DNA of 64,000 nt from Talpa occidentalis (GCF_014898055.3 NW_023603184.1:28808808-28872807); one strand, 5' to 3'; shown: positions 40,626 through 53,840, numbered from the stretch's first letter. Notes: generated by a model from the letters alone, not told the origin. Translations and numbers: made by a program.

Positions 40626-42361
40626 CCGTAGTTCTAGATATATTCTCTAAAGACATCCATCTTCTTGACATCTCTCAATAAGTCACAGTCCTTGTTTGAC
40701 TGAAGTTTAAGAGGCCCAGCTCTCTCTGTCTCTGACCTTCTCAGATAGACTCATCTGAAAGTCTGCCCAGAAGAGATTCAACTCTCCATGCCAAATAGTC
40801 CAAAGCATTGCCCAGGCAGATTTGGTTTGCCGTGGCCAAATGTCTTGGGTTATTTCCGTAAGTGCTTCATTGGGAAGGGGGCCGGGCACAGCCCCCAAGT
40901 TCCCAGAGGAAAGTGACATTTGTATAATTGTTAGGACTCTGTTAACACAACAGAGCATGAAAAGAGTTTTGTAAGTTGTGAAACATGTCAAAACTTTCTC
41001 ATCAAGCCAGAAAAGAGAAACTTCATTCTGTCACATCCAAGCAACTCACGCCCTGCCCTGTCTCATGCTCTGCTCTGACCCTGCTTGTGTATTGGCTATT
41101 GTCCAAGGGTCATGAGCATGAGAGTGTGACTGGTTTGCTCTTGGCAAACAGAAGAGCCCTGGACCAAGCTTGACCTCTCCCAAACCTGTGCCACTGGTCA
41201 CTGGGAAAGCCAAATGAGAGAGTGTAAAACTTTCCCCTTTTGGAATGCACGTCCCTCACCTATACCGATAAGACAGTGTCCACCTGTCCTCTGTAAAAAG
41301 ACTACCCTTTGTTCCCAGACTCCCAGTGGGCTCAAGGGAGACTTCCCAGTGTGCCCCCTTTCATTTGGTCTCCAAACCAAACATTAAGCTTCTTCCATGG
41401 TCATTCTGCTGATGACTGCTGTTGGTTACCCATCTTAAGGATGTTTCTTTCACTCCCCTTTCCTATATCTTCCTTCAAGGGAACCCCCACTCCACCAAGA
41501 CCAGGACCTCTGTAGAGAGGTACAGATCATCTTATATGTGTGGCCCAGAATCAGACCATCCAAGAACTTCAGGGGAAGAGGTATTCTGTTCACGTTGCCA
41601 CACACGAGTGGGCCTCTTCTGTGCTGCCAGGAAAGCTCTGGGGACTTACTTGTCCAAGCACAAATAGACTGAGACCCAAGAAGTCCAGCTCATTAGTTCT
41701 TTCAGTGGCAAAGAAGGCATGCCAGGGTCTGCTGAGCTCACAGACTCAGCCGGGCCCTCTGAAACCTCACCGCCAGTGCCCTCCTCCAAATGCCTTTGTG
41801 TTTAGTTTGGGGTTTTACATGAATGACCTTAAGGATTACTTTTTGCTTTTAAAACATTTCTAGGATCCTTTAAACTTACTCCTTGTCTGGTTCATTAAAA
41901 CTCTCTCCCTCTCTGAACCACTGATCCAGTTACCCAAACTCTTGGTCTCCCTTTGTCTTTCCTGAATTGAACCTTGGGAAGGTCGTAGGGTTAGGGGTAT
42001 TAGATGTATTAGAACATCTAATCTGAGTCTGACCTTGGTCTTCCAGACTTTATGGCAGAGTCTTCTCCCTTTGTCTGTAAAGCTTTCTAAACCATAAAGA
42101 AACTTTTCTGAAGCTCTGCTGTCACTGCTCCCTTCTGGGTGTGCTCTCCTGGTGACCCTTCCCTACATGGTTGGATTCAAGAGGTACCTTGTATTTTCAC
42201 TGGAAAGTTTGGAGGCCATTTTGCATGACCTAAACAAGAAGTCGCTGCAAAGCTGCACCCTGTTCTGTTGGCATTCATTTTCATCTTAGCAGGAAACCTA
42301 ACAAAATCAGGACTTCTTCCAGAACATGGTCTAGAATCCCAGAATGTCCAGGCTATCCTGG

Positions 42362-42560
42362 ACCGGGGTTTCTCACCCTTGATTTTGGACCAGATAACAC
42401 TTTGCTCTGAGGGGCTACCCTGTCCATCAGGAGAGGTGTAGCAGCAACCCTGGCCTCTACCCATTAGATCCAGTAAAATCCCTTCCCCCGAGTTGTCAAT
42501 ACCCCAAAATATCTCCAGACATCGTCATATGTCCCAAGGGGAACAGAATTGCTCCCAGTT
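42362..42560 (-). mobile_element. MER5A (hAT-Charlie) copy within the 3' UTR
   Basis: GCAACCCTGGCCTCTACCCA, AATATCTCCAGACATCGTCA and GTCCCAAGGGGAACAGAATT follow antisense MER5A. The family is non-autonomous and carries no gene. Confidence 0.75.
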
Positions 42561-44203
42561 CATACAGGCCACAAATACTGTATTTGAGATTTTCTTTTTA
42601 CTTCCATTTTATCCTGAGAAAGCTTCTCTCCTGGAAGGAAGCCTTGTTCCAGATCATTGAAAAGCGAGTAGAATATTACTCCAGTGGTTCTATATCCATG
42701 TTTCCTCTTGTTTCAGAACCTCTGTTTCAAACAGTCTTTCTTACTACAAGTATTCTTTCACTCGCCCCGTACTCAGCTTACACTTCTTTAAAGAACATGT
42801 CTAATTTGATCCTCATCCCTTTACCAGCTTAAAAAAAAAAAACAAAATCCCAGCTATTTTCTTATTTCTCCAAACTCATGGGTCTCATTATCAAACTTTT
42901 AATCATTTCAGTGAACTTCTTGTTCTCCTACTTTCTGCCTTACACTCAGTGCTGATTGTAGAATGTATGGAAGTCTCTGAAACATTTCTTTTCATCTTTA
43001 GCAATGGAGGAGGAAGAGATCAGTTTTGGAAGAGGGCTGATAGAATTTTCTTTATTGAGCTAAAAGAAAGCACAATCTACTCCTTCATTTTGTAGATGAG
43101 AAGGTCAAAGTCCAGAGGAGAGATGATTTGCCCCAAGCCCCCAGCAAGGAAGACACAATAAAGGCAAGACCCCTAGTCTCCTGCTGCTTTAACCTGCAGC
43201 CTCTTCTGTAGAGGTCGCACCTCTTGGTGCTCAGGCTTACATGAGCCCTACCAATGCATGGACAGGTGAGAAGAGAGGGAGCTGAAAAACCCCCTTTTGC
43301 CAAAGCAGCCTCACCCCACGGCTGCTGCAGCTGCTCACGCTGGCCTGCGCCTTCTGCAGCATCCATGAGCCCAGCAGGTACGAAAGCTGATGAGCCTTTT
43401 TGCCGACTCCAAGGACAGCCGCCCTGCCACAGGCTTCGGGTCCGATTTCAATTTGCGGAACATCCTAGCAGCACAGCCCCACACTCAGACCAGCCAAAAC
43501 CAGCTTCCCGTTCCCAGCACTTGGTGTCTCCAGCCCCCGGAAGACTTTTAAACCCAAGTCTTTAGGTCTCAATACTGTAGTGGCTTTAGCAGTTTGTTTT
43601 TGTATGACCGTAAATTATTTAAATCCTGAGATGACAGTCCATTTTACAAACCAGGTACAGATCATTTGTATAATTTTGTATATGCTCTGGTACACTACAC
43701 CTGTCCTGACGAAGGGTAGAACCAGTCTTGTTGGTGTCCACCCCTGTGACAATGAAGAGGATATGTCTGCATCACTTATTTCTTTATGTTGATGTTTCTG
43801 TGGCAAAGCCCTGCACATGTCATTTCTGAAAAGCCTTAAATCTTTGAGATGTTGCGTGTAGGGTATAAGTGCAAAAGGCTGCCTCGGAACTGTGAGCCCT
43901 TTTGTAAGCTGGAAGTGTTTCTCTTACTACTGTTACTTTTTTTAGGGAGTTTTCAATTCAGAGCTGCCAAAGCGTTCCTGTCAGCAGTGCCTTAGTGATA
44001 CCTTAGTCGCGCCAGCCTTTTCTTACACCAGTTCTCAACGTCCATTTCCTAATTGGCCCAATATTGAAGACAGAACAAGCAAAAAAAAAAATGTTGCCCT
44101 TTTTATTTCGTAAGCCCATTTTTTTCCAGTTCTGTGAGAAACTGACAGCTTGGTCTCAAATCTGAAACTGGACACAAGTCAGTTCTCTGACCACACCCTT
44201 AAA

Positions 44204-44211
44204 TGTATATA
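44204..44211 (+). promoter_or_regulatory. possible Pumilio site in the 3' UTR
   Basis: TGTATATA matches the UGUANAUA consensus bound by PUM1/PUM2. A second match lies at 39360-39367, close to the stop codon. Matches of eight bases are common by chance in AT-rich sequence, so this is only a candidate. Confidence 0.25.
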
Positions 44212-46753
44212 CCAAAACAGAAGGTTTTGCAGCTTCATAGTTGACTATGAAAAGCAAATTGTACTTTTAATGTTGCCTTTTAAATTGACAACCAAATACT
44301 TAGCTCTTTGTGACTCTTCTGCACTCTAGCATGAAAGTGCCTTTGGTTTGAGATTCCAGCTTAGAAAAGTGCTGCCATAGTAACGATAACTTGTCGAGAG
44401 ACCAAAAATTTCCTGAGATCACCGTAATGCCTTTGGTTTACCGGGATGAATAACCAGCCACAGGCCTCTGTTCTCAAGAGCACGACGTGGCCCTGGTGTT
44501 GCCGTCACCACCACCACCCACCAGGAGCACACTGCAGCAGGAGGGCCCCCAAGAACTATGTCTGTGTGTGCGCCAATGACCCAGCGTGTCATCTCAGATC
44601 ATCACCCAGCCCTGCACCCGCCCAAGGGGACTTCCACGCAGATGGCAGAATCTCACCCTCCTCCTGACATTCGTGTTCATTAGAGAATGGAGGCTTTTCT
44701 GTTCCACTCAAACGACAGTGCGCACTTACCTGGTTGACACAGGGATACCGTCTTGAAAGTTGGAAGCCTCAAACTGAGATGACAGTGCAGAACAAAAATG
44801 AGTTAGGGCCATGACAATTGAAGTGTTCTTCGTAGGGCGAAAATGTGGACTCTGAGTGTTGTGTATGAATGTGCTATGAGAAACTTCCAAAGAGCACCAT
44901 TCACAATTCGGCATTTTCAAAGAATGTTCCAGCCCTGGAAGGGCCACTCCTCAAAGTCCATGTGGGCTTTCATCAAAACCTTATGTTAAATTGGGGACAC
45001 TCATAGAGGTAAGGAAGAAGCGTGAAAAGGATGAGAAGGCAAAAACACCAGCCAAACAAAAGCCAGGGGAAAAAAAGATTTTTCTTTACCGATAAAGACT
45101 TAAAAATGACATCAGACGTCTTTGAAAGTTAGCCTCTGAACTCTTGATGCCTATGTTCCTTCTGTCTCTGTCTGGTGTCTAAGACTACCCTTTCTGGGCT
45201 CTGAAATTTTAGGAGTGATTTCTGTCCACACCAAGTTGTATTTATAGAAATTTCTGCAAGGGAAAAAAAACTATCAAATGAAAAGAAAAATTACTCAACA
45301 TGAGTTAGAGTTAGCTGCTTGAATTGAGCCCCTCCCTGTCAGTACAACTTGGAAGAAATGAGTCAAACACTTGTTTTCCTGCTTCTCTTTTCAACTGTTA
45401 CTGTGCTTTGTTTGGCAATAGTTTTATCTCATAAACTCATTGCTTCTATCATTAAAAATGAAGGTTTTGTGTTTAAAATTTATTGCATTGAAAAGGATAG
45501 TTTCACTGAAGTCATGCACCATTAAATAAGATGAAATATTTGTATTTATTGTCCGACTTCCTACGCCCTAGCTTGTTTTATTCTCTGTGAATTTGCATTG
45601 AGTCAGTCGTACGCCACACTACATCATTTTAGTATTTGTGTTCCCTCCCGCCATCACTCAGTGGGGTCAGAGTCCAGTAGATTTCACCTTTCACAAGTTG
45701 ACCTTCTTTGTCTGCCTTCCGTTAAGAAGTCCTCTGAGAGGCAGACAGAATGTAGGCATAAATCAGTTGGAAACCAGTCTGATTTTTTTGCATTTTTTTG
45801 CATTAGTCATTTTCTGTGATTCATTTCACTGTGTAAATTAGATATTAACTGCACTTCTTTAAAAGAAAAAAAACAACACATCTCCCTGTTACCTCCTTGA
45901 AAGATTCACTTCTGTAGGCCTTTTCCAGTAGGCTTATGACTGCAGATTAAAAAAAGTAAAAACGAAAAACAGTATGTGCCTGAAAACAACAACAACAAAA
46001 AGTTTTGTAACATTTAGAAAAAGAAACCTGAATAGCCTTTAATTATTTAATATGCTTAAATTTTGTGTAAATTGGTTTTTGCCACGTGTGTTTGTTCACA
46101 TTCTCAATGACTTAATGGGATTCTCATGGTCTGTGTCTTCGTGTCACGTGTAGAAAATGGACTCGTGACGTAACGTTTCATCTGGTCAGTGGTTCCTTTG
46201 ACGTACTGCTGCTGGGAGCAGCTTGGGAACCTGCCTTAAGGCAACACGGTTCCCCTGGGGTAGATTGAGAAATGGGGGGCGGGAATGGGGATAAATTCTC
46301 ACACTTGTTCTCTTAACCTATTTGCAGAAACCTTCAAAAGGCATTGGGTTAAACCTCTCGGCAGTACAGTATTCTTGTATTTGTTAACGTCTGTGTTTAG
46401 GTACTGGTACCTTTTTGTTTAAAAATGTTCTAAGTGTTGGCTTTAAAGTGAATTTATCTTTAGTATGATAGTTATATGAAAATTATAGGGTTTGTGTGCA
46501 GAGAATTTTTTTATAAAGTGCTTTGTAAAAAAAAAAAATGTATTCTAGCTTTCGCGGTACATATGTGTGATAACTTTAATATCCATGACAGTTAAGTGCA
46601 ATTATTTCATCACTCTAAAAATGCTATTTTTGTGTCAGTTCCTGCAGGTGTTTTCATGTCTTTGCAAAGTGACACATTTTGATGCCTTCTTGATAAAGTG
46701 GTAGACATTTTGTAGCTTTCTAGAAACTTTGTATTCATACGGTATCAATGAAA

Positions 46754-46759
46754 AATAAA
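46754..46759 (+). terminator. TEAD1: main poly(A) signal AATAAA of TEAD1
   Basis: AATAAA lies 12-17 bases before a GTGTGGG stretch and a T run, a canonical layout for cleavage and polyadenylation. A second AATAAA at 46814-46819, also followed by GT-rich sequence, could serve as an alternative site. Confidence 0.7.
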
Positions 46760-47329
46760 GAAAATGAAAGTGTGGGTCACCTTTTTTTATCTCCACCAGT
46801 GTATGCTGTTGAAAATAAAAGGTGCACAGTGTTGTGGGTGATGATACAAAGCATAGAGAGGAGGAGGTGTAAAAATGATCCTTACAAGGGTGTCCACCAA
46901 GCTCAGGACTTGCAGTACTAGGTGTTAAATCTAGCAGGGTTTCTGAAAAGCACCCACAAGTCAGACTGTGCCTTGTTTGTCTTTAGTGCTTCATTAAAAT
47001 TGACATGTGTTTTGCAGAACAGCCTGTCTGGAGGTCCCAGGCATGCCCTGAGAAGTCATGCCCCACATTCCACCAACCTGCAGTAGGACCTTGGAAAACC
47101 AAAAAGCCAGCCACACAGCATTTCTTGTTCTAACCCAATGTGCTGGTCATGTGCCAGGAACCAGGGTAGAAGGAGGTTGGGCCACCCAGGTATATACTGT
47201 ATGACTCTTGCCTGCACAGTTGGGTTGCCTGTTGCACTGAAACCCTGTGCTCCATCCTCAGCATCATTGTGGGGTTCCTGATTCTGGCGTATGCAGCACA
47301 CATGCAGAACAAACCTTTGCATCCTCTGT

Positions 47330-47460
47330 TCACTGTATGCTGGGTGCTGAGCTAAGAGCATTAGTGCCTGGGTATACATTGTTCTCTTTAATTCTCAAAA
47401 TAGTCCTAATAACCAGGACATTATCCTCCCCACAGTTGTGACTGGTGAGTAGAGGAGCCT
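47330..47460 (-). repeat. MIR fragment
   Basis: ATGCTGGGTGCTGAGCTAAG, TCTTTAATTCTCAAAATAGT and ACATTATCCTCCCCACAG match antisense MIR. Confidence 0.65.
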
Positions 47461-48524
47461 TAAATAGGTACCCCTGACTCAAGCACCATTGCGCTACATT
47501 TCAGCTTACTGAGAGTCCATGGCAGCAGCTCAAGACTGGAGGAGAAATCTGGGTGGAGAGGGACTGGTTTTCTTACACAACAATGACTTGGGCTTCTGAC
47601 CACAGGACTGCTGGCACCAGGGTCCTCCTACTCTTCTCCCCACTTCTTTGAAAGCTGAGGTAAAGTCCTACTCAAATCCCAAGAGGTACTGAGCAATAAA
47701 CTGAGCAATAAAAATCCCAGCTCCTTTGAAAAGAGATGTTTCCAGTAAACCACAGTTTAATAGGAATGCTGTTTTCCAGGAAGCTGCTGGGGCAGAGGGA
47801 AGGGACCCAGGATGTTGTGAAGACCTTCTACTATGCCAGGCACCTACATAGTCCCTATTCCCTTTAACCTGCATACTCTTGAATAAAGGGTTTGCTGTCA
47901 GTTTTCCAGTAAGGAAAAAAATCCATGGTGACGATCATAAAAAGCTACTTAGAGGCAACAAAGTGGAAAAGAAAACCCTTGCAGTTCTACCACAGACTGT
48001 AGGCTTTTGCCCTCCACTCCCTCCTCTGAAATGAGGTGCTTAGTAGCTACATCAAAAACACCATCCAGTAAAGGAATCAAAGGAGCAACAGGGAGGGTAA
48101 ATCATGCTTCAGGTAAGGTCAGAGAACAAGCAACTTTGCAGAGAACCCTGCTCATTTCTTCCTGCCTGTGGCTGCAGGAGACAAGTCATAAGCACAGATA
48201 GTGCCTATTGAAAGCCAAATCGCCTGTTTATTCTTTTTATTTTATTTTTTTTGAAGTAGTCTGAGCAACTGAGAATTCTTATGAAAAAAAGTGTGTAGGC
48301 TTGTGAATTTGTAAAGCAGATTCTCACATTTGTGACCTTAGAAGGTTTTCAAACAATTTCGGTTATTTATAGAAAAAACAGGCCAAAAAAATGTAGGACA
48401 TAGATTTGGACAGCATTATTAATGTGCAGTTTTAATTTATGAGCTACAAGGTAGTGAAGCCAGCCATTGGAGATTTACACATTATTTTCAAGCACACATG
48501 GAAGTTTTATGAAAATTGACAGTA

Positions 48525-48725
48525 TCCAAGGCCAGGGGTCTGGAAACTGTGATCTGTGGCCAGCTGCCTGTTTTTGTAAATAAAATTTTATTGGAACATG
48601 GCCATTACTGCTTGTTTACTTATTGTCTGTGGCTGCTTTCATGCTATAATGGCAGAGTTGATTAGTGGTAATAGAGTTTATAGCCTGCAAAGCTGATAGT
48701 AATTATTACCTGGCCCTTGCTGACT
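48525..48725. mobile_element. old DNA-transposon-like repeat, copy 1
   Basis: GGTCTGGAAACTGTGATCTG, GCCTGTTTTTGTAAATAAAA, TTTTATTGGAACATGGCCAT and GGCTGCTTTCATGCTATAAT form a pattern I know from a common mammalian hAT-like repeat. The exact family name is uncertain. A second copy lies at the right end of the window. Confidence 0.6.
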
Positions 48726-50470
48726 CCCATCCTAAGCCAAAAAGCAAGGTCCTGCATCCAACAGTCCTGAAAAAATAGTTGTGTTTCCATTTCCCCAGTG
48801 TTTAGACACTCTGGCAAGTGACTAGGTCCCTTTGAAGCCCTTGTGGCATCATAGTATCATTTCTCAAAGTGCTCCATCCTCCCCCTCGATCCATCAGCTC
48901 TGGGGATCAGCTCTTGGATCTTGAAAACTTGGGTGAGAGATGATTTTTCATCGCAGCAACTGACATCGCATCCAATCTTGCTATTTTATGGCTTAAACAG
49001 GTAAGCAGCACTTTTGATGGCAGCCTATCTATCTTGTCCCTGTTTAGCCATTACAGGTCCCCGGAGGGCCAGGCTCATTGGTTTCCATTCTTTGCTGCCT
49101 ATACGGTAATGGCTACTTTGCCTCTGACACCTAAGTGCGGCTACCTGGCCTCTGGTGTTCCAGAATCCTATCATCTCCATACAAGGGAAACCAGTTCCAT
49201 GTCCATATCCGCTACATCAACTGGGTCTGCAAGCCACCAAGTTTCTTGGCAGTGCTGATCCACACTGGTTTCAGTAAAGGGAGAGTCTTTGTGGCCTTTT
49301 GGGGTGCACAGAATCAGATGTGGGATTTCTGGTCTTCTAAGTCCATCCTGGGAGCATTGCCTCTGGGCTCTCTGAGCCTTGCCTTAGACTTTGCCAGGGC
49401 AGCTCCACCTCATTAATGCCAGACCATTGTTTCCTCCACATTTCAAGGAACACGGCACATGGTCTATCCTTGGTCTACCTGAGAGGATCGTCTCTAAATG
49501 TTTTTGCCAAGATACTGAGTCCTGAACTCGAAGTGTATTCTACATTCTGCAAAACCCTGTCCAACCTAGTCCATTCTCATGTCCTCAAAATTCATTCCCA
49601 GGCATGTTCTCCCGGTTCCTGCTGGGAAAAGAGTACAGACTTGCCAAATCCTGCCGCTCTCAGTGATGAGCTCTTTCCCTTTGAGTTAAGGACCTGATTT
49701 TCCCCAGTGGACCATGCTGATTGGTCTAGAAACAATGAGATGAGGTGGGTCAGATCCTAGGGAGGCAGCTCTTCAGATCTTCAGATTGTAAGGCACCCAC
49801 TTTAATTAAGGCCTTACCTACCACAGTCTCCAGGCAGGGGAGGCTTCTGTCCACCAGCAAGAGGGAGAGAACTAGTATCCGAAAAGCTTCAGAGGGCTCT
49901 GCAGTTCAAAGCAGTCAGTGTTTCCTCCCAGGTGTCCCCACTCACATTTCAGAGACCCACTCATTACCAATTAGGGCCTGATTTTAACCTAGGAGACTTG
50001 TGAGGGCTGTGAATTCAGCTTTACCTGTAATTTCTGGCTTGATTTTCAGCACAGTCTACCCTGCAGCTGCACAAGCTAAGGGTTTCAAACGCTGCCAGGG
50101 AGATCTTTTATAACAAACTCTAAGTTCAACCTGACAAATTCTCCCTCCCAAGCAGTGATCACATTTAGCAACAACCAGCCTCTCCCACAAGCACAGTCAC
50201 CACCACCTCATCTGTCCAACGTGCCAGAGATTGCACAGGTGAGTGCCTGAGGCAAGGATTAAGATACTAATACTTTTTTTTGGTTGTGTGTGGGGGGGTG
50301 TCAATGGATGAAAACTCGGAGCAGCATAGATGGAAAAAATGGAAGTAAAGCAAGGGAAACCAGGACATTGAAATGACACCATTTGTTGAAAAAAGCTCTT
50401 TCCCCATTAAATTACATTGACACCTTTATTACAAGTCAATTGACAATATAAGTGTGTACATACATATATA

Positions 50471-50718
50471 TTTAATTTATGCATATAAGAACTGGGATGC
50501 AGGCAGAGGTGAGGGGGAGTGAGAGGATTCATCAGAGACAGTGGCGAACAGAAAAGGCAGACTGACTGAAAAACACTGCTGAGGGGAGCAGTGGGCAGAC
50601 AGGAGAGGTCTGCTGCACCATGTGGGTAACAACCCAGCCGGCTGGTATGATCCCACGCTGCAGAGACTGCGGACAGCTTCACAGCACTGCGCTCAACCCA
50701 CTGTGCCACCAGGGAGGC
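50471..50718 (-). mobile_element. tRNA-derived SINE, older type
   Basis: The antisense copy runs from TTTAATTTATGCATATAAGA to the head complement GTGCCACCAGGGAGGC. The flanks TGTGTACATA and CTGTGGACATA may be an eroded duplication. It lies only 34 bases from a second antisense copy. Confidence 0.88.
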
Positions 50719-50752
50719 TCTGTGGACATATTTTTAAATTTAAAATATTTTT

Positions 50753-51018
50753 AAAGATTTACTTATTTATGCTTACAAGAACTGGGGTGTAGACCAGAGG
50801 TGTGGGGGCGGGGGATGGAGGATTCACTAGAGAGAGTGAGGAGTAGAACAGGCAAATTTACTGAAATACACTGCTGAGGGAAGCAGCAGGCGAGACAGGA
50901 GAGGTCTGCTGAGCCATGAGGGTTGCTCCCTGGCCAGCCGGGGATTGAACTCATGCTGCAGTCGTTGCTGATAGCTTGGTAGTGCTGTCTTTAATCCCTG
51001 CGCCACCAGGGAGGCCCT
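50753..51018 (-). mobile_element. tRNA-derived SINE, older type
   Basis: The antisense copy has TAAAGATTTACTTATTTATG at one end and the head complement GCGCCACCAGGGAGGCCC at the other. AT-rich flanks of the type AAATATTTTTAAA on both sides may be an imperfect duplication. Same orientation as its neighbour at 50471-50718. Confidence 0.9.
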
Positions 51019-51029
51019 AAATATATTTT

Positions 51030-51560
51030 TAAACATTCTATGCTGTTCTATTGACTGGCTTGTTTCACCTTGAATAATATCCTCAGGTTTCACCCATGTT
51101 GTAGCAGGCACCAAACTTTCTCTTTAAAGTTAAATATTATTCTATTGTATGGATATACATTTTTTGTTTATCTGTTCATCTATTGATGGACACTTGAGTT
51201 TTGTCAGTTTTTTTTTAAGTATTTTTGAGACTATTGTAAATGGAATTAAAAACATCCATTTTGAGTTGTTCAATGATAGTATATAGAAAGTCAGTTGACT
51301 TTTTTGCTAACGACTTTAATCCTATAACTTTGGTCAACTCACATATTCGTTCTTCTAGCTTTTTATTTTTAAGCATTAAGAAACTTTGTCATCTGTAAAC
51401 TGAAATGTCTCACTTTTCAATATGCATACTTTTTCATTCTTTCTCACTTTTTTCCCTATTGCACAGGCTAGGCCCTAACATAAAGTCCAAGACAGTGGTG
51501 AAAGTGGGCATGCTTGCCTTGCTTCTAATCTTAGGAGGAAAGAATTCAGCCTTACCCCAT
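51030..51560 (-). mobile_element. L1 fragment, antisense
   Basis: The complement of L1 is seen in TTCACCCATGTTGTAGCAGG, TATTATTCTATTGTATGGAT, TCTATTGATGGACACTTGAG and GTGGGCATGCTTGCCTTGCT. Two separate segments of the L1 seem joined, so an internal deletion or two insertions are possible. Confidence 0.75.
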
Positions 51561-51609
51561 TCAGTGTGATGTCAGCAGTAGGTTTTAGATCAGAGAAAAG
51601 AAGTAACAG

Positions 51610-51930
51610 TCATTTTAAAATCCTTACCTGCTAATTCCAACATCTGGGTCACTTTGGAGTGGTCTGAATGGATTGCCATTTCACTTGAGAATGGACCCCA
51701 TTTTTCTGGTTCTTCATCTGTTGGGTACATTCAGACTGTGTCCATTATGAATGGTCAGTTGTGGAGGATCTATGTTCTGATATTTTTCCCCAATAAGTGT
51801 TATTTCATTTTGTTCCAGCAGACATTTTCCTTGCTTGAACTCTAGGAACTCGGAGTCTTGGGCAGCCTCTCCAATCTCTTTCAGATGCTTGTCTTTGGCT
51901 GAGATGCTCACATTTGTTCTGTGTCTGTGG
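51610..51930. repeat. old interspersed repeat next to the L1 (tentative)
   Basis: TGCTAATTCCAACATCTGGG and the following CTTCATCTG/GAATGGTCAG stretch resemble a LINE-associated repeat of mammals. Family not identified. Confidence 0.35.
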
Positions 51931-52519
51931 GGTCAGGGGTCAGCCAGAGAGATGAACAGATCGAATCTGGGGCTCTTCTCGCTGACGCTTTCCCTCCTAG
52001 GATCCTCTGTCCTCCCTTTGCCAATTGTTCTCCTGGACTCACTCTTCTACTTCATGAGCCGAACAGATGACATTTTCTACCAGCGGCTGCTGGCCCTCAG
52101 TTAACAAGAGAAGAAATGGGGAGCTAATTTCCTAAGCCTCCTCTCTACACACGCACTTTGCACCCAAATCTACCAGCTTCTGTTCATTCTCTAGCGCTTT
52201 CAGTGCTTTCATTTGCATCACATCAGTAAAATCTCACTGTAAACAGAAGGATCACCTCAGGGGCAAATACTAAGATGCTTCCTCCTCCTCCTTGCAGGCT
52301 TTCAGCTTTTGCATGGGTGCCCCAATTCTGCTACAAAATCAATATGACGTCTAGTGGCTTGGTAAGACAGTTTGGTTTTAATCGGTTATAGCTGGATTTG
52401 GGGCTTAGGTGTGGGGGGGGTCAGTAGTAATGTTTTAATATTTGATTTTTTAAAGAAACATTGATTGGAAAATATTAACAACTAATATACACAGTCCTTG
52501 ACCTCACTCTGCTCACTAG

Positions 52520-52800
52520 CAGGCAGGCGGGAAAGAAGGGGGCAGGGAGGGCGGAGGGAAACACAAAGGGAGGGAAGGGAATAAGGAGAAAGGGGAAGAA
52601 AATGTCAGAGAAGCTTGGAGTGAAGAGAGGCATGCAAAATAGAGGAGAAATGAGAAAAGGTGCAGGAGATGAGCTTAAGACAAGAGGAAGGTGGTGATGT
52701 AGAGAAAGGATATTCTAGGAAGAGGATGCAAAGGTAAGGATCTAGAAATATGAATAAGTCTAGAAGCATCTAGAAAAAACTAGAAAACTAGAAAAGGGGA
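52520..52800 (+). repeat. purine-rich (GA/GGAA) low-complexity tract
   Basis: Runs such as GGGAGGGAAGGGAATAAGGA and GAGGAGAAATGAGAAAAGG are followed by a series of TCTAGAAA-like units near 52740-52790. Confidence 0.7.
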
Positions 52801-53096
52801 TTAGCAGGAAATGAGGTTTATATTTTAGTCTGTGAAACACCTTTCATTTTCATGGGGTGAAATTTTTATTTTTATTTTACCCAATAGGCAGAGGGCAGTC
52901 ATTTGAGTTTCACCCCTCAGTGAGTGCTCAGACCCCCTGCTGGCTGTCCACTCCTCTAAAGCAGAGCACCTGACTCCTGTGGGTGGTCTTCTCAAGACTT
53001 CTATGTTAGCTGCCTTTCACTCCTGTGGTCAATGGAAAGTACTGGTAGATTTGTTAGTGGGTGACCAAAGAGTCCCCCTAGAATCCCCAAATTTGC

Positions 53097-53840
53097 ACTC
53101 TATTGGGGTCTGACCATTCTGTGCACACAAAGGCAAAGAAGACTCTTAGTGTGAAAGATCTTTAATAGGATTTGTGTGCATAGAGGAAAAAGGATATCAG
53201 TGTCCCAGTAAAACGCCCAAAGTTACTCACCCACTCTTGGGTAAAACTTGCCACAGTATAAGGCATCTTCGGGTGGGTACCCACAGAAAAGGGGCTGGGT
53301 AAGTCTGGGACAGATAAGTCTGGGACGAAGGATCAAAACAAAAGTTCAATCAAGACAAGAGCTGTCATTGTCAGCCTCTCCCTATGTGTCTCCCCCATGC
53401 GGCTCCTCCAAATTGCTGGTGCAAGTCCAAAGCCAAGAAGCAGGCATCCCTCTTCTCCATGTGTCTCTCCCTCTGAGCCCACCCGCATTCCATGTTGTAG
53501 AGCCTCACCTGGCCGCTCAGGTCCACCCATCCTTCAGTGGGGCGGGGAATATGCACCTCCCCTAACAGATCGAAGGTGGGAGAAGCAAGGGCCAGGCCGC
53601 GTGCCCTCATTTCAGGTGCTCTCTCCAGCAGTGACCTTATTTCCTTCATGGCTTGAGGTGCTGTCTGAGGGGCCCACGAGAATTGCAGCTTCTACTGGTG
53701 ATGTGTCCTGGGGGCACCACCCTGACCCTTTGCTCTTTATCCTGACAGTGGCGATGGCTTCCTGTTCCTGTTAATCCTGGACTTTAGCTTCCCAGCACCC
53801 CCACCACATGTGAAACCAATGCCTGACATCAAATTCCCTC
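53097..53840. mobile_element. LTR-like repeat, copy A of a related pair
   Basis: The region shares ordered similarity with 58152-58830, including TAGTGTGAAAGATCTT, CATTGTCAGC, AAGAAGCA..AATCC/ATCC and CACCTCCCCTAA. Length and layout suggest a retroviral-type LTR. I cannot name the family or fix the ends, and no coding frame is supported. Confidence 0.5.

Larger units (their letters stand above)
39333..46780 (+). other. TEAD1: TEAD1 3' untranslated region, about 7.4 kb
   Basis: From the TGA to just past the AATAAA at 46754-46759 there is no splice-site-bounded coding sequence. The region is AT-rich and contains none of the tRNA-SINEs that are frequent elsewhere in the window. It holds only an old MIR piece and a MER5A copy, as expected for a transcribed region under constraint. 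TEAD1 mRNAs are known to have a very long 3' UTR, so this extent is plausible. The end is inferred from the last strong poly(A) signal followed by a GT-rich stretch. I cannot see transcript evidence, and shorter forms may exist. Confidence 0.75.

Noticed and set aside
43254..43565. GC-richer patch with a 103-codon frame in the 3' UTR
   Set aside because: It has no splice sites and no homology. It sits inside the TEAD1 3' UTR and is too short for a CpG island.
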